A DNA stretch of 64,000 nucleotides, from NCBI RefSeq assembly GCF_041435435.1, contig NZ_CP108494.1:8776501-8840500 (forward strand), written 5' to 3'. Positions 1-9,231 of this stretch are shown one piece after another (position 1 is the first letter of the stretch; every line of letters starts with the position of its first letter). Position numbers and translations under genes: made by a program. The notes under the pieces are model-generated. The model was not told where the DNA came from, did not search any database, and worked only from the letters and a program-made list of their open reading frames with translations. Source of the DNA: Streptomyces sp. NBC_01241. GTDB lineage: Bacteria > Actinomycetota > Actinomycetes > Streptomycetales > Streptomycetaceae.

Positions 1-719
1 GCCCGCCCAGCAAGACGGGGATCCCGGTGGCGGACATGACATCCGGTCTCTGGATCGCCATCGCCGCCCTCACCGGCCTGGCCGGCCGCGGCGTCACCGG
101 ACGCGGCCGCCACTTCGACGTCTCCATGATGGACGTACAGCTCAGTCTGCACGCCCTCAACGCGGCCCGGCTGTTCGCCCTCGACGAGGACCCGGTGCGT
201 ACCGGCACCCAGCACCCCGGGCGTGTCCCGTCCGCGGCCTTCCGCACCGCTGACGGCGGATGGCTGCACATCAGCGGAAGCGATCAGCACTGGTCGCCGC
301 TGTGCTCCGTGCTCGGCCTGGCCGAACTCGGAGCCGACCCGGACCTGCGGCACAACACGGGACGTGTCGCCCAGCGCGACCGCGTCATGGACGCCCTGCG
401 CACGGCCATCGCCGGACGGGACCGCGAACCGCTCCTGAAGGAACTGCGCGCCGCCGACGTCCCGGCCGGGGAGATCCGCGGCGTCCGCGAGGCCCTGACG
501 GCCCCTCAAGCACAGGCACGGGGCGTGGTCACCGACTTCGAGCACCCCACCGAAGGCACCTTCAAAGCCCTGCGCACGCCGCTGCGAGAGACCGGCGGCG
601 AGCCCGTGCCCGCCGGCACCCCACCACTGCTGGGCGCCGACACCGAAACCGTCCTCGCGCAGTTCGCCGGACTAGACGACCGCGAGATCGAGGGCCTGCG
701 GGCCGCGGGAGTGATCTGA
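1..719 (+). CDS. CaiB/BaiF family CoA transferase, C-terminal part (cut by window edge)
   Basis: This is the C-terminal part of a class III CoA transferase, which moves CoA between carboxylic acids. The frame is open through base 1 and reads PPSKTGIPVADMTSG, a typical family segment, so the GTG at 27 is internal and the true start lies outside the window. The segment around VADMTSG, the stretch GRGRHFDVSMMD and the later GWLHISGSDQHW resemble the family core. The catalytic Asp region would lie upstream and cannot be checked. The stop is one base before the ATG of the enoyl-CoA hydratase gene, so the two are in one operon with the next two genes. The substrate is unknown. The context suggests catabolism of an organic acid as its CoA ester. 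Confidence 0.8.
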   Translation, partial: PPSKTGIPVADMTSGLWIAIAALTGLAGRGVTGRGRHFDVSMMDVQLSLHALNAARLFALDEDPVRTGTQHPGRVPSAAFRTADGGWLHISGSDQHWSPLCSVLGLAELGADPDLRHNTGRVAQRDRVMDALRTAIAGRDREPLLKELRAADVPAGEIRGVREALTAPQAQARGVVTDFEHPTEGTFKALRTPLRETGGEPVPAGTPPLLGADTETVLAQFAGLDDREIEGLRAAGVI

Positions 720-720
720 G

Positions 721-1533
721 ATGACCACGGCCGACAAATCGTCCCGATCCGACGCACCGCGTGTGAGTTGCGTGGTCGCGGACGGCATCGCCCGCGTCGA
801 ACTGGCCCGGCCCGGCGCCCGTAACGCCGTCGACCTGCCGATGTGCCGGGAGCTGCGGTCCGTCTTCGAGGAACTCGACGCGGACGATGACGTACGCGTG
901 GTACTCCTGTCCGCCCAGGGGCCCGCCTTCTGTGCTGGGGCCGACCTCAAGGAACGGTCCGGCCGGGACGCCGCCTGGGTCCGCCGCAGGCGGCTCGCCT
1001 CCTTCGCCGCCTACGAGGCCATCGAACAGTGCCGCCACCCGGTCGTCGCCCTCCTGCACGGTGCGGTCGTGGGATCCGGTGGTGAGATCACCCTGGCCGC
1101 AGACTTCGCCGTCGCCGCGGAGAGCACCACGTTCCGCTTCCCCGAACCGCACTGGGGCACGGTCGGCGCCACCCAGCGCCTGCAACGGGCCATCGGCAAG
1201 CGCCGCGCCAAGGAGCTCCTCTTCACCGGACGTGCCATGGCCGCCGCCGAGGCCCTCGACCTGGGCGTCGTCTCCCGCGTCGTACCCGATGACCTGCTGG
1301 CACAGACCGGTGCGGATGTCGCGGCCACCATCGCGAAGGCGCCGCCGCTGGCCATCGCGCTGACCAAGCGAGCCGTCGACCTCGGCGGCGAGACCGATCT
1401 CGACCGCGGCATCAGAATCGAGATGGCGGCCATCGAACAGTGCCTGTCCGACGGCGGCTGGCGCGACGGCGTCGACCGGTTCGCCCGCGGCGGCCTTGAC
1501 AACTCCGTGACCAGCGAGGTGGAGCAGCGATGA
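721..1533 (+). CDS. Enoyl-CoA hydratase/isomerase family protein
   Basis: This is a crotonase-superfamily protein of 270 residues, the usual length, expected to hydrate or isomerise an enoyl-CoA in the cytoplasm. The first oxyanion-hole segment reads FCAGADLKE and the second GAVVGSGGEITLAAD. The stretch FPEPHWGTVGATQRL follows, where family members carry active-site residues. The ATG at 721 comes one base after the upstream stop, and its own TGA overlaps the ATG of the ligase gene, so translation is probably coupled. With the CoA transferase, ligase and flavoprotein neighbours it forms a compact acyl-CoA operon. Crotonase members vary in chemistry, so the exact reaction cannot be read from the sequence. 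Confidence 0.85.
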   Translation: MTTADKSSRSDAPRVSCVVADGIARVELARPGARNAVDLPMCRELRSVFEELDADDDVRVVLLSAQGPAFCAGADLKERSGRDAAWVRRRRLASFAAYEAIEQCRHPVVALLHGAVVGSGGEITLAADFAVAAESTTFRFPEPHWGTVGATQRLQRAIGKRRAKELLFTGRAMAAAEALDLGVVSRVVPDDLLAQTGADVAATIAKAPPLAIALTKRAVDLGGETDLDRGIRIEMAAIEQCLSDGGWRDGVDRFARGGLDNSVTSEVEQR

Positions 1534-3149
1534 ACCTCAGGCAGACATGTCCCCTGACCGCCCACGAGGCACTGGAGCGCGCCGCGCTTCTCGCCCCCGA
1601 CGTGGAGGCCGTGGTCACCGCCGAGGAACGCCTCACCTACGGTGCGCTCGCCGCCGAGGTCACCCGGATCCGGGCCGCTCTCGCCGCCGCCGGCATCGGC
1701 CCGGGCGACCGTGTCGGGCTGTGTCTTGGCAACGGCCCCCGCTGGGTCGCCCTGTTCGTCGCCCTGGGATCGGTCGGCGCGGTGACCGTTCCCGTCAACA
1801 CCCGTTACACCGCCGACGAGGTGGAGCACACCCTCACCCACGCCAAGGTCTCCACCCTGTTCGTCGCCGACCGAGTGCTGCGCGTCGACTTCCTCGCCAT
1901 CCTGAGCGCTCTCGGCCTCGGCGCGGACGGCACCGCCACCAGCGCCCGCCTGCCCGACCTGAAACGGGTCGTCGTGTGCGGGGAAGAGGTGCCCGGCTGG
2001 GCGACGCCATGGCCGCGGTTCCTGTCCGAAGCAACCGGCCAGGTCCCCGCGACCGGTACCCCGGACGACATCCTGCTCGTCCAATACACCTCCGGCACGA
2101 CCTCCCGACCCAAGGGCGTACTGCTCACCCAGCGCAGTATGTGCGCCGACGCGTTCTTCTCCGGCGCCCGCCTCGGCCTGCGCCCCGGGGACCGCTTCCA
2201 CAGCGCCCGGCCCTTCTTCCACGTCGCCGGGAGCACCCTGTCCGTGCTGGCGTCCATCCAGCACGCCACCACCCTGGTCACGATGCCGAAGTTCGAGCCG
2301 GCCGAGGCGCTGCGGCTGCTGGAGAGCGAACGGTGCACCCACTTCTCCGGCAACGACACCATCGCCCTCATGCTGCTCAACCACCCCGACCGCGCCCACC
2401 GCACGCTCCATCTGCGCGGCGCGTGGGTCGCGGCCTCCGCCACCGTCATCCGCAGGGTGATCGATGAGCTGGGCGCGGCCGAGTGCGTCGCCGGATACGG
2501 GCTGTCGGAAGCCTCTCCGAACGTCTCCCAGTCCTGCTGGTGGGAGGACGACGAGGTGAGGGCATCCGGCGCGATGCAGGTGCAACCCGGCGTCGAGGTC
2601 CGCATCCGCGCCGCGGACGGCACCCGGGACTGCGCTCCGGACGAGCCCGGCTCGATCCTGGTACGCGGATGGAACGTCATGCAGGGCTACCTGGACGCCC
2701 CCGAGGAGACCGCGGCGGTCATCGACTCCGACGGCTGGCTGGCCACTGGCGACGTCGGAGCGCTCGACGCCACCGGACGCCTGCACTTCATGGGGCGGAC
2801 CAAGGACATCATCCGGGTCGGCGGCGAGAACGTCGCACCGGCCGACGTGGAGGACACCCTCCACCGCCATCCGCGTATCCGGCAGGCCGTCGTGGTCGGT
2901 GTTCCCGACGAACGGCTGGTCGAGGTGCCGTTCGCGTTCGTCGTCCTTACCGAGCCGGGCACCACCGAGGACGAGCTGATCGCCTGGGCGCGTACCCGCA
3001 TGGCGGGCTTCAAGGTTCCACGGTATCTGCGCATCGTGGACGGCTTCGAGGACATCGGCATGACCGCCAGCTCCAAGGTCCAGAAGAACCGGCTCGCCGC
3101 ACACGGCCGCACCCTTCTCGCCCAGCAGGACCACGAGGTATCGGCATGA
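1530..3149 (+). CDS. AMP-dependent acyl-CoA synthetase/ligase
   Basis: This is an ANL-superfamily ligase of 539 residues that activates a carboxylic acid as an acyl-AMP and then a CoA thioester. The P-loop-like motif reads YTSGTTSRPKGVLLT. FFHVAG and YGLSEAS follow, then the hinge region TGDVGALDATGRL and the C-terminal GRTKDIIRVGGENVAP. The C-terminal catalytic Lys lies in SSKVQKNRL. The ATG overlaps the stop of the hydratase gene, and the ligase stop overlaps the next ATG, so the genes are translated as one coupled operon. The sequence resembles medium/long-chain fatty or aryl acid ligases, but I cannot name the substrate. It is about 14 kb from the pyrrole cluster and separated from it by many insertion sequences. 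Confidence 0.88.
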   Translation: MNLRQTCPLTAHEALERAALLAPDVEAVVTAEERLTYGALAAEVTRIRAALAAAGIGPGDRVGLCLGNGPRWVALFVALGSVGAVTVPVNTRYTADEVEHTLTHAKVSTLFVADRVLRVDFLAILSALGLGADGTATSARLPDLKRVVVCGEEVPGWATPWPRFLSEATGQVPATGTPDDILLVQYTSGTTSRPKGVLLTQRSMCADAFFSGARLGLRPGDRFHSARPFFHVAGSTLSVLASIQHATTLVTMPKFEPAEALRLLESERCTHFSGNDTIALMLLNHPDRAHRTLHLRGAWVAASATVIRRVIDELGAAECVAGYGLSEASPNVSQSCWWEDDEVRASGAMQVQPGVEVRIRAADGTRDCAPDEPGSILVRGWNVMQGYLDAPEETAAVIDSDGWLATGDVGALDATGRLHFMGRTKDIIRVGGENVAPADVEDTLHRHPRIRQAVVVGVPDERLVEVPFAFVVLTEPGTTEDELIAWARTRMAGFKVPRYLRIVDGFEDIGMTASSKVQKNRLAAHGRTLLAQQDHEVSA

Positions 3150-4171
3150 CCAGTATCCCCACCCCGGTCACCGGCCTGCTCGGCGTCCGTCTCCCGGTGA
3201 TCCAGGCGGGCATGTCCTGGGCCTCGTCCAGCTCGGCCCTGCCCCTCGCGGTCACCCGGGCCGGCGGGCTGGGCGTCGTCGCCGCGGGACCCATGCGTCT
3301 GGACGACCTCGCTCGCGTGCTCGACGAGATGGCCGCGGGAACCGACGACCCCTGGGGGGTCAATCTGCCGCTCTACCGGGCGGGGGCCGACGACGTCATC
3401 GATCTGCTCCTCGAGCGGCGTCCACCGGTGCTGATCGCGTCCCAGGGCGGACCGCGCCGCTACCTGGAACGGTTCCACGACGTCGGTACCGTCTGTCTGC
3501 ACGTCGTGGCCGGCGTCGAGCATGCCCGCAAGGCTGCCGACGCGGGAGTCGACGGTCTGGTCGTCGTCGGCGGGGAGGCCGGCGGGCACCCGCCGCCCGC
3601 GATGGTGGCCACGCAGGTCCTCGTGCGGGCTGTGGTCTCGGCCGTCGAGGGCCTTCCGGTGGTCGCCTCCGGTGGTGTGGCGGACGGTGCCGGGCTGGCC
3701 GCGATGCTGGCCCTGGGAGCGGGCGCCGCCCAGTTCGGCACACGGTTCCTCGCCACCGAGGAAGCGACCGTGCATCCCGAGTACAAGGAGGTGGTCCTCG
3801 CTGCCGGGGTGGAGGACACCCGCACGGTCGGACACGGCCTCGGCCTCATCCGCGCTGTCGAGAACGACTTCACCGTCCGCATGCAGCGTCTTGAGGAGTC
3901 TGCCGCCGAACTCGGCGTACGGCGCAAGGAGTTCCAGTCCGCCAGTCTCAAGGACGCCGCCCTGCACGGCCGCGTGCGTGAGGGCAAGGTCGAGGCAGGG
4001 CAATCCGCGGGTCTGATCGACGCGGTTCTCCCCGCCACCGCCGTCGTCGAGCGCATCGTCGCCGAGTACCGGACCGCGCTCACCCGTCTGCCTCTGCCTG
4101 TGGCCACCGAGGTGCGGCCTTTGATAGTCGAGGGAGCCGGGCACGGGCCCGCGCCGGCGTCAAGGGCCTGA
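3146..4171 (+). CDS. Nitronate monooxygenase / 2-nitropropane dioxygenase family flavoprotein
   Basis: This is a TIM-barrel FMN protein of 341 residues. Family members oxidise nitronates or act as FMN-dependent enoyl reductases. The N-terminus reads LLGVRLPVIQAGMSW, the usual NMO opening. It is followed by AGGLGVVAAG, the FMN-phosphate segment GGEAGGH, VVASGGVADG and GAGAAQFGTRFLATEE. The ATG at 3146 overlaps the ligase stop (ATGA). It is the last gene of the four-gene acyl-CoA operon. In such operons this family often acts on CoA esters rather than nitro compounds, so the label is a family name only. A role in nitro chemistry of the pyrrole cluster is not supported, because about 11 kb of mobile elements intervene. 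Confidence 0.8.
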   Translation: MTSIPTPVTGLLGVRLPVIQAGMSWASSSSALPLAVTRAGGLGVVAAGPMRLDDLARVLDEMAAGTDDPWGVNLPLYRAGADDVIDLLLERRPPVLIASQGGPRRYLERFHDVGTVCLHVVAGVEHARKAADAGVDGLVVVGGEAGGHPPPAMVATQVLVRAVVSAVEGLPVVASGGVADGAGLAAMLALGAGAAQFGTRFLATEEATVHPEYKEVVLAAGVEDTRTVGHGLGLIRAVENDFTVRMQRLEESAAELGVRRKEFQSASLKDAALHGRVREGKVEAGQSAGLIDAVLPATAVVERIVAEYRTALTRLPLPVATEVRPLIVEGAGHGPAPASRA

Positions 4172-4554
4172 TCACCCGGGGTCTGTCGCGGGGGTCGAAC
4201 GGCCGGTGGGGCCGCACTTCAGGGCTGTTGGCTCGTGCGGGTTGCGGCACGTTCCTCTGGTCCAACACCAACCCGCACGACACCTTCCGCCTGGTCACAG
4301 GGAAGCGTCTCGACGGTGTCGGCCCCGCAGCTGTGCCCCGCCCCCGCACCCCGGCGGGCGCCGACGACTGAGGCCTCATCTCCACCCAGCGCCGCCGTCG
4401 AGCTTCGGCTCGTACCACCAGCCAGGGCCGTCGGGCAGGGTCGGGACCGCTTGGGCCAGCGCCACCTTGATCGGGAACTCCACAGAACCGATCCTGCGAG
4501 CCCCGCGCTACAGCAGCGCGCCGAGGGAGGCCAACAGGGACCTGACCAGAGCTC
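4172..4554. other. Intergenic stretch, no gene seen
   Basis: Both strands have open frames here, but none carries a recognisable domain, a convincing ribosome site or continuity with a neighbour. It separates the acyl-CoA operon from the frameshifted membrane-protein gene. Confidence 0.5.
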
Positions 4555-5231
4555 TCAACCAGCGCGGCTGAGACGCTCCGCCGGCATCGCCTCCTGCAGA
4601 CGAACTGCCCGACGGATGAGGCCACGAACGCCAACAGCGAGCGCCCAGAACAGGAGAGGAAGCGCGGCAACTCGCTCCATACCTCCCATGCCGAGACCGA
4701 GGTAGTGGTGGGAGAGGAAGAGCCCAAAAGCCGTGATCGCGGTGACGCCCAGCAGGCTGGTGCCCCACCGCAATGGGGCAGGAACGTGTTCTGCCATGCC
4801 GACCCTGCCAGGAAAAGACCGATGTTGCCCATCGCCATGATGAGAAGGGCGCCCAAGACGTGCTGGTTCTCGTTGACGTCCGCGGGAGCCAGCCCGGCCA
4901 ACACGAATCCCACGCCGGCACCGGCGAGCAGCAGACGAGCCACGGCAGCGGCCGGGCCTCTGCGCCATAGGACACCACCGGTCAGGGCGGCGCCGACAAC
5001 GAGCAGCGCTCCCAGGGTGAAGAACGAGGCATTCATAAGGCTGTGCTCGGGGGAGCAGATATACCGCGGCTCAGGCTCTGGCTGCAGGGCGCAGTGAGCG
5101 TTTCCTAAGTCGCTGATGTTGTTCCGTGCCCAGCTATATGGTCTCGCCCAAGCCGACTCGGCAATCCCGTGGATGACGAAGAACTGCACCACGCCCACGA
5201 TCCAAGCCGAGTACCCGATCCGGACCCTCAC
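4555..5231 (-). pseudogene. DUF998-like integral membrane protein, frameshifted
   Basis: Reading leftwards from a GTG at 5231, with GGAAGGTGG just upstream, gives a membrane protein with an N-terminal hydrophobic helix (GYSAWIVGVVQFF). The conserved-looking NNISDLGNAHC follows, then several more hydrophobic helices (FTLGALLVVGAAL, LLLAGAGVGFVLAG, LIMAMGNIGLFLAGS). The pattern and the ISDLG segment fit the DUF998 family. Near 4765-4790, inside a CCTGCCCC run, the reading frame shifts. The second half (WGTSLLGVTAITAFGLF through LFWALAVGVRGL) continues in another frame to a stop at 4555. So the gene is split by a one-base indel, either real decay or a sequencing error. An IS3 remnant lies directly upstream of the start and may have removed its promoter. 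Confidence 0.6.
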
Positions 5232-5280
5232 CTGTCCACCTTCCGTCTGAAGTTTCCCCGTGATCCTGGACACGATCCTG

Positions 5281-5766
5281 TTATGCCGCGAGGGCTTGTT
5301 CCCGCTGGTGACGCAGGCGCGTTTCGTGGGGTGTGAGGTATCCCCACACGATGTGCTTGCGGAGCCTGCGGCGGTTGTAGAAGGTCTCGATGAACGCGAA
5401 GATCTCGGCGCGGGCGGTGGCCCGGTCCGGCCAGAAGCGAGTGCCGATCTCTTCCTTGAGGACGGCCCAGAAGCTCTCGGCGGCGGCGTTGTCGTAGCAG
5501 ATTCCAGTCCGCCCCATGCTCTGGCGGCATTCCAACTGGCAGATTTTTGAGCCAAGTTGGGTGGAGGTGTACTCGGATCCGCGGTCCGAGTGGATCACGC
5601 AGCCGGGTTCCAGGCGGCCCAGGTTGGCGGCCATGTCCAGGGGGTCGACGACGAGGTCGGCGCGGTGGTGGTCGGCCATCGAGTAGCCGATCACCTCCCG
5701 TGTGGCCAGGTCGAGCCAGCCGGCGAGGTAGAGCCAGCCCTCGGCGGTGGGGATGTAGACACCTCA
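5281..5766 (-). pseudogene. IS3-family transposase OrfB, C-terminal fragment
   Basis: This is the integrase-core half of an IS3 OrfB. Leftwards it reads VYIPTAEGWLYLAGWLDL and IGYSMADHHRADL, then the second-Asp motif VIHSDRGSEYTS. The Glu region AAAESFWAVLKEE and the typical C-terminus FIETFYNRRRLRKHI follow. The frame is abruptly joined at about 5766 to IS110-derived DNA, so the N-terminal half is missing. The matching OrfA start lies about 3.3 kb away at 9019-9197, which suggests both are remains of one IS3 copy split by later insertions and rearrangement. Confidence 0.8.
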
Positions 5767-5779
5767 GGCGCGTAACTCG

Positions 5780-6412
5780 TCAAGCTGCGGCGGCAAGTTC
5801 GACGGGGAAGGCGGTGTGTTCGTCGAACAGCTCTTCGTGCTGGAGGCAGTGGTAGAGCTGGCCGATCATGCGGTTGAAGAGGTTGCGCTGGGCGGCGGCG
5901 TGCCAGTCTCCGTGGTCGTCGCGGCGCCGTCGGTAATGGGCTTTGGCGCCGGGCGAAGAGGTGAGGGAGGCGAAGGCCCAGAGGTAGCCGGCGTGGTTGA
6001 GGCGGTCGTTCTTGACCCACCTGCGGGTGATGCTGGATTTCTTCCCGGAGGCCCTGGTGATGGGCGAGGCGCCGGCGTATGCCTTCAGGCCGCGGGCATC
6101 GGCGAACCGTTTGCGGTCGTCGCCGATCTCGGCGAGCACCCGGGCGCCGAGCTGGGTGCCGAGGCCGGGGAAGCTGAGGATGATCTCAGCGTCCGGGTGT
6201 CGAGGGAACGTCTCCTCCACCGCCTTGGCGAGGTCGTCGGCTGCTGTGCAGGCGGCTTCCAGCTGGACCAGGAGGGCGAGCATCTGCTTGCCGAGCGCGT
6301 CTTCGACCAGCGGCGGCTGGTGGGCCCAGTCGGCCCGGAAGACCTCCCGGAGCCGTTCGGTCTCGGCGTCGATGCCGCGCTGGCGGCCGGCCCGCTTGAG
6401 TGCGGCTGCAGC
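5780..6412 (-). pseudogene. IS110-family transposase, C-terminal fragment
   Basis: Leftwards from the IS256 border this encodes the C-terminal (Transposase_20 / IS116-IS110-IS902 type) domain. It includes FPGLGTQLGARVLAEIGD, the helix-hairpin-helix-like stretch typical of this family. GLKAYAGASPITRASGK, WVKNDRLNHAGYLWAFA and a normal C-terminus follow. The N-terminal DEDD catalytic domain is missing because the terminal repeat of the IS256 element begins at 6413. It is a non-functional relic sandwiched between the IS3 OrfB fragment and IS256. Confidence 0.8.
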
Positions 6413-7004
6413 GGGTCTGTACGGTAACCGGTGTAACTCCCGAGCTGGAAGCGACAGTTGATGACTGACGTGATGAGTGACATCAAGGCCGGGGAGGCCG
6501 CCGTGGGTGCGCTGGATGCTGTGGATGACAGTCTGGTTGCCGAACTGGTGGCCCGGGCCCAGGCCGGCGGAGTGAAGCTGACCGGCGAGGGCGGCCTTCT
6601 GGCGGAGCTGACGCGCAAGGTGCTGGAGTCCGCGCTGGAGGGTGAGCTGACCGACCACCTCGGACACGAGCCCGGTGAACGGGTCGAGGGCGGCCGGGAG
6701 AATTACCGCAACGGCCACCGGTCCAAGACCGTGACCACCGAGGTCGGCCCGGTGGAGATCGCGGTGCCGCGGGACCGGGCGGGCACGTTCGAACCGCAGC
6801 TGGTCAAGAAGCGCCAGCGGCGCCTGGGCGGCGTGGACGAGATGGTCCTGTCCCTGTCCGCGAAGGGCCTTACCCACGGCGAGATCTCCGCCCACCTGGC
6901 CGAGGTCTACGGCACGGAGGTCTCCAAGACCACTGTCTCCACGATCACCGACAGCGTGATGGCCGGCATGGCCGAATGGCAGAACCGTCCCCTGGACAGC
7001 GGGC

Positions 7005-8222
7005 GGTTTCTAGCGGTGATTGCGAATCACGGAAACTGTGATGCTATGCCCCAGTCTTGCATGACCTCGGACGGAGTACGGTCTCCCAGGACCATTCGGG
7101 GGCGCTCGTTGAGCTGACGGGCCACGGCCGTCAGGTTGCGCAGGGAGTGGACCGTAAGGTCGGTGCCCTTGGGGAAGTACTGCCGCAGCAGCCCGTTGAT
7201 GTTCTCGTTGGTGCCGCGCTGCCAGGGAGAATGAGGATCGCAGAAATAGATCCGGAAGCCGGAGAGGGCCTCTATCTCTTCATGGAGGACGAGCTCGCGC
7301 CCCTGGTCCCAGGTCAGGGTCCGCCGCAACGCTCGTGGCAGATCGGCGGTCTGCGAGACCAGGGCGTCGCGCATCGGCTGGGCCTTCCAGCCGTGCGGCA
7401 GGTGGATCAGGCGAACGAAGCGGGTCGTGCGGTCGACGAGGGTGCCTATAGCGGACCGCTGAGCGCGTCCGATGATGAGGTCTCCTCCCAATCGCCGGGC
7501 GTTTCACGATCGTTGACCGTGGCGGGTCGGTCATGGACGAGCGTCATGTTCTTGATCTTGTTGGGTGAGACGACGCCACGGCGTTGCCGCTTGCGGCGGG
7601 TGCGTCCGGTGCGCAGTCGGCCCTCACGCTTGCCCAGAAGGCCAGCGAACAGGCCACGGTAGATCGTCTCCGGACAGGCCCGCATGCGAGGGTTGTCCGG
7701 GTGCTCGCGTGCGAGGTGTCGAGCAATCTGCTGCGGGGACCACTTCTCGTCGAGCTTCTCGCGCACTGCCGCGCGCAGGGGTCCGTGGTCGCGGAGTTTC
7801 TCTTCTTTGGGGCGTTGGCGACGCAGGAGCGCCTGGTTGTGTGCCCACCAGGGTTCGTACTCCCCGTTCTCCTTCCGGCCGCGTCCAATCTCCCGGTAGA
7901 CCGTCGAAACGCTCTTGCCGATCTCGGCGGCGATGACGACCGGGCTCCGCCCGGCGCGCAGACCGTCGGCGATGGCGATCCGCTCGTCCTGGGTCAGGAA
8001 GCGTGGCGAGATGGGAGGGTCAGGAATGATCATGCTTCCAGCATCGATGAACCAGTTGGACCCGCAGCTCACCGATACGCCCACTTGGCGGGCGGCCGCT
8101 GCCCCCTTCAGGCCCTTGCGCCGCAGCTCGAAGTACCGCCGTCTGGCCGACGACGGCATGCGATTGGCTCCTCCACGAGGCATGCGAACCATCTCCCCTT
8201 GGATGTTCGCAACCACCGATCG
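7005..8222 (-). mobile_element. IS30-family element inserted in the IS256 transposase
   Basis: The inverted ends share CGGTGATTGCGAA (7014-7026) on the left with TTCGCAACCACCG (8206-8218, reverse complement CGGTGGTTGCGAA) on the right. The outer limits are approximate to within about 10 bases. The element lies antisense to the interrupted transposase gene. Confidence 0.7.
7027..8192 (-). pseudogene. IS30-family transposase with one-base frameshift
   Basis: Leftwards from an ATG at 8192 (or 8183, better placed behind GGGGAG), the N-terminal half carries the helix-turn-helix segments RFLTQDERIAIADGLRAG and SVSTVYREIGRGR, then the IS30 stretch WSPQQIARHLAREHP. At GDWE (about 7480-7490) the frame breaks. 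The canonical continuation GDLIIGRAQRSAIGTLVDR is found in the next frame and runs to a stop at 7027, through CDPHSPWQRGTNENINGLLRQ (catalytic DDE Glu region). One missing G in a GAGG run explains the shift. Either the copy is dead or the base is a sequencing error. Confidence 0.8.
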
Positions 8223-9018
8223 AATTCAAGGCGTGTATCCGGTCGTCTTCATCGACTGCGTGAACGTGAAGGTCAGGGATGGGCAGGTCGCCAACCGGCC
8301 CGTCTACATGGCCTTGGCCGTGACGGCGGAGGGGCATCGGGACATCCTGGGCCTGTGGGTCGGCGACGGCGGCGAGGGCGCCAAGTACTGGCTGCAGGTC
8401 CTTACCGAGATCAAGAACCGGGGCGCCCGTGATGTGCTGATGCTGGTCTGCGACGGCCTGACCGGTCTTCCGGACGCGGTCAACACGGTCTGGCCTGCGA
8501 CGATCGTGCAAACGTGCGTGGTTCACCTCCTGCGGAACAGCTTCCGTTACGCGGCCAGGCAGGACTGGGAGAAGATCGCGAAGGCGCTCAAGCCCATCTA
8601 CACCGCGCCGACCGAGGACGCCGCCCTGGAACGCTTCATGGAGTTCAATGAGGCCTGGGGAAGGAAATACCCGGCGATCGTGCGGCTGTGGGAAAGCGCC
8701 TGGGCGGAGTTCGTCCCCTTCCTCCAGTTCGATATTGAGATCCGGAAAATCGTGTGCACCACCAACGCAATCGAGTCCGTCAACGCCCGTATCCGCAAGG
8801 CCGTGAGGGCCCGCGGGCACTTCCCCACTGAACAGGCCGCGCTCAAGTGCGTCTACCTCGCGGTGATGAGCCTGGACCCCAAGGGCACCGGAAGCAAGCG
8901 CTGGACCATGCGCTGGAAAGCCGCACTCCAAGCCTTCGACATCACCTTCGACGGCCGGCTCACTGCCGGACGCCGGTAGAAACAATCAACCGAGTCCCAC
9001 CGTTCGCTGTACAGACCC

Positions 9019-9197
9019 TTTCCGCCGGTCTCCGTGACCTCGGCGGCCTTGGCCTTCTTGACCCAGGCGCGCAGGCTCTCGGCACTGACGTCGAGTTGCC
9101 AGGCGACGTCGGTCACCGTCCGCCCTGACGAGCACACGAGCTCGACCGCGTCCCGTTTGTACTCTTCCGAGTACCGCTTCGTGTACTTGCTTCCCAC
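9019..9197 (-). pseudogene. IS3-family OrfA, N-terminal fragment
   Basis: From an ATG at 9197 leftwards the frame reads MGSKYTKRYSEEYKRDAVEL and TVTDVAWQLDVSAESLRAWV, a classic IS3 OrfA helix-turn-helix. It then runs into the IS256 terminal repeat at 9018. The rest of OrfA and the start of OrfB are lost here. The OrfB remainder is probably the fragment at 5281-5766. Confidence 0.75.
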
Positions 9198-9231
9198 CTG
9201 GCACTACTTCCTCTGGAGCCGTTCAGGTTTC

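Larger units (their letters stand above)
6458..8979 (+). pseudogene. IS256-family (mutator-type) transposase, interrupted
   Basis: The N-terminal part (about 6458-7000) has GLLAELTRKVLESALEGEL, the typical HLGHEPGE..NYRNGHRSK segment and VGPVEIAVPRDR, and stops after QNRPLD. The C-terminal part resumes at about 8229 with YPVVFIDCVNVKVRDGQ (first catalytic Asp region). It continues through VLMLVCDGLTGLPDA (second Asp) and CTTNAIESVNARIRK (Glu) to a stop at 8979. Joined, the two parts make a normal-length mutator-type transposase. The 1.2-kb gap holds an IS30 element inserted between the codons for D and YPVVF, so the protein cannot be made. Confidence 0.85.
6413..9018 (+). mobile_element. IS256-family element, split by an IS30 insertion
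   Basis: The ends are imperfect inverted repeats. The left end begins GGGTCTGTAC at 6413. The right end is GTACAGACCC at 9009-9018, and the match continues inward as CGGTG..ACTC. Without the IS30 insert the element is about 1.4 kb, a normal IS256 size. The flanks differ (IS110 fragment on the left, IS3 OrfA fragment on the right) and I see no shared target duplication. Recombination has therefore replaced at least one flank since insertion. Confidence 0.75.

Noticed and set aside
1011..3134. Long antisense open frame opposite the enoyl-CoA hydratase and ligase genes (about 700 codons)
   Set aside because: High-G+C DNA gives long antisense frames. The translation has no domain, and the opposite strand encodes clear enzymes with coupled starts.
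1..4171. Including the acyl-CoA operon, especially the nitronate-monooxygenase-like gene, in the antibiotic cluster (pyrrolomycins carry nitro groups)
   Set aside because: It lacks the cluster operator, is separated by about 11 kb of insertion sequences, and the family name does not imply nitro-group formation.
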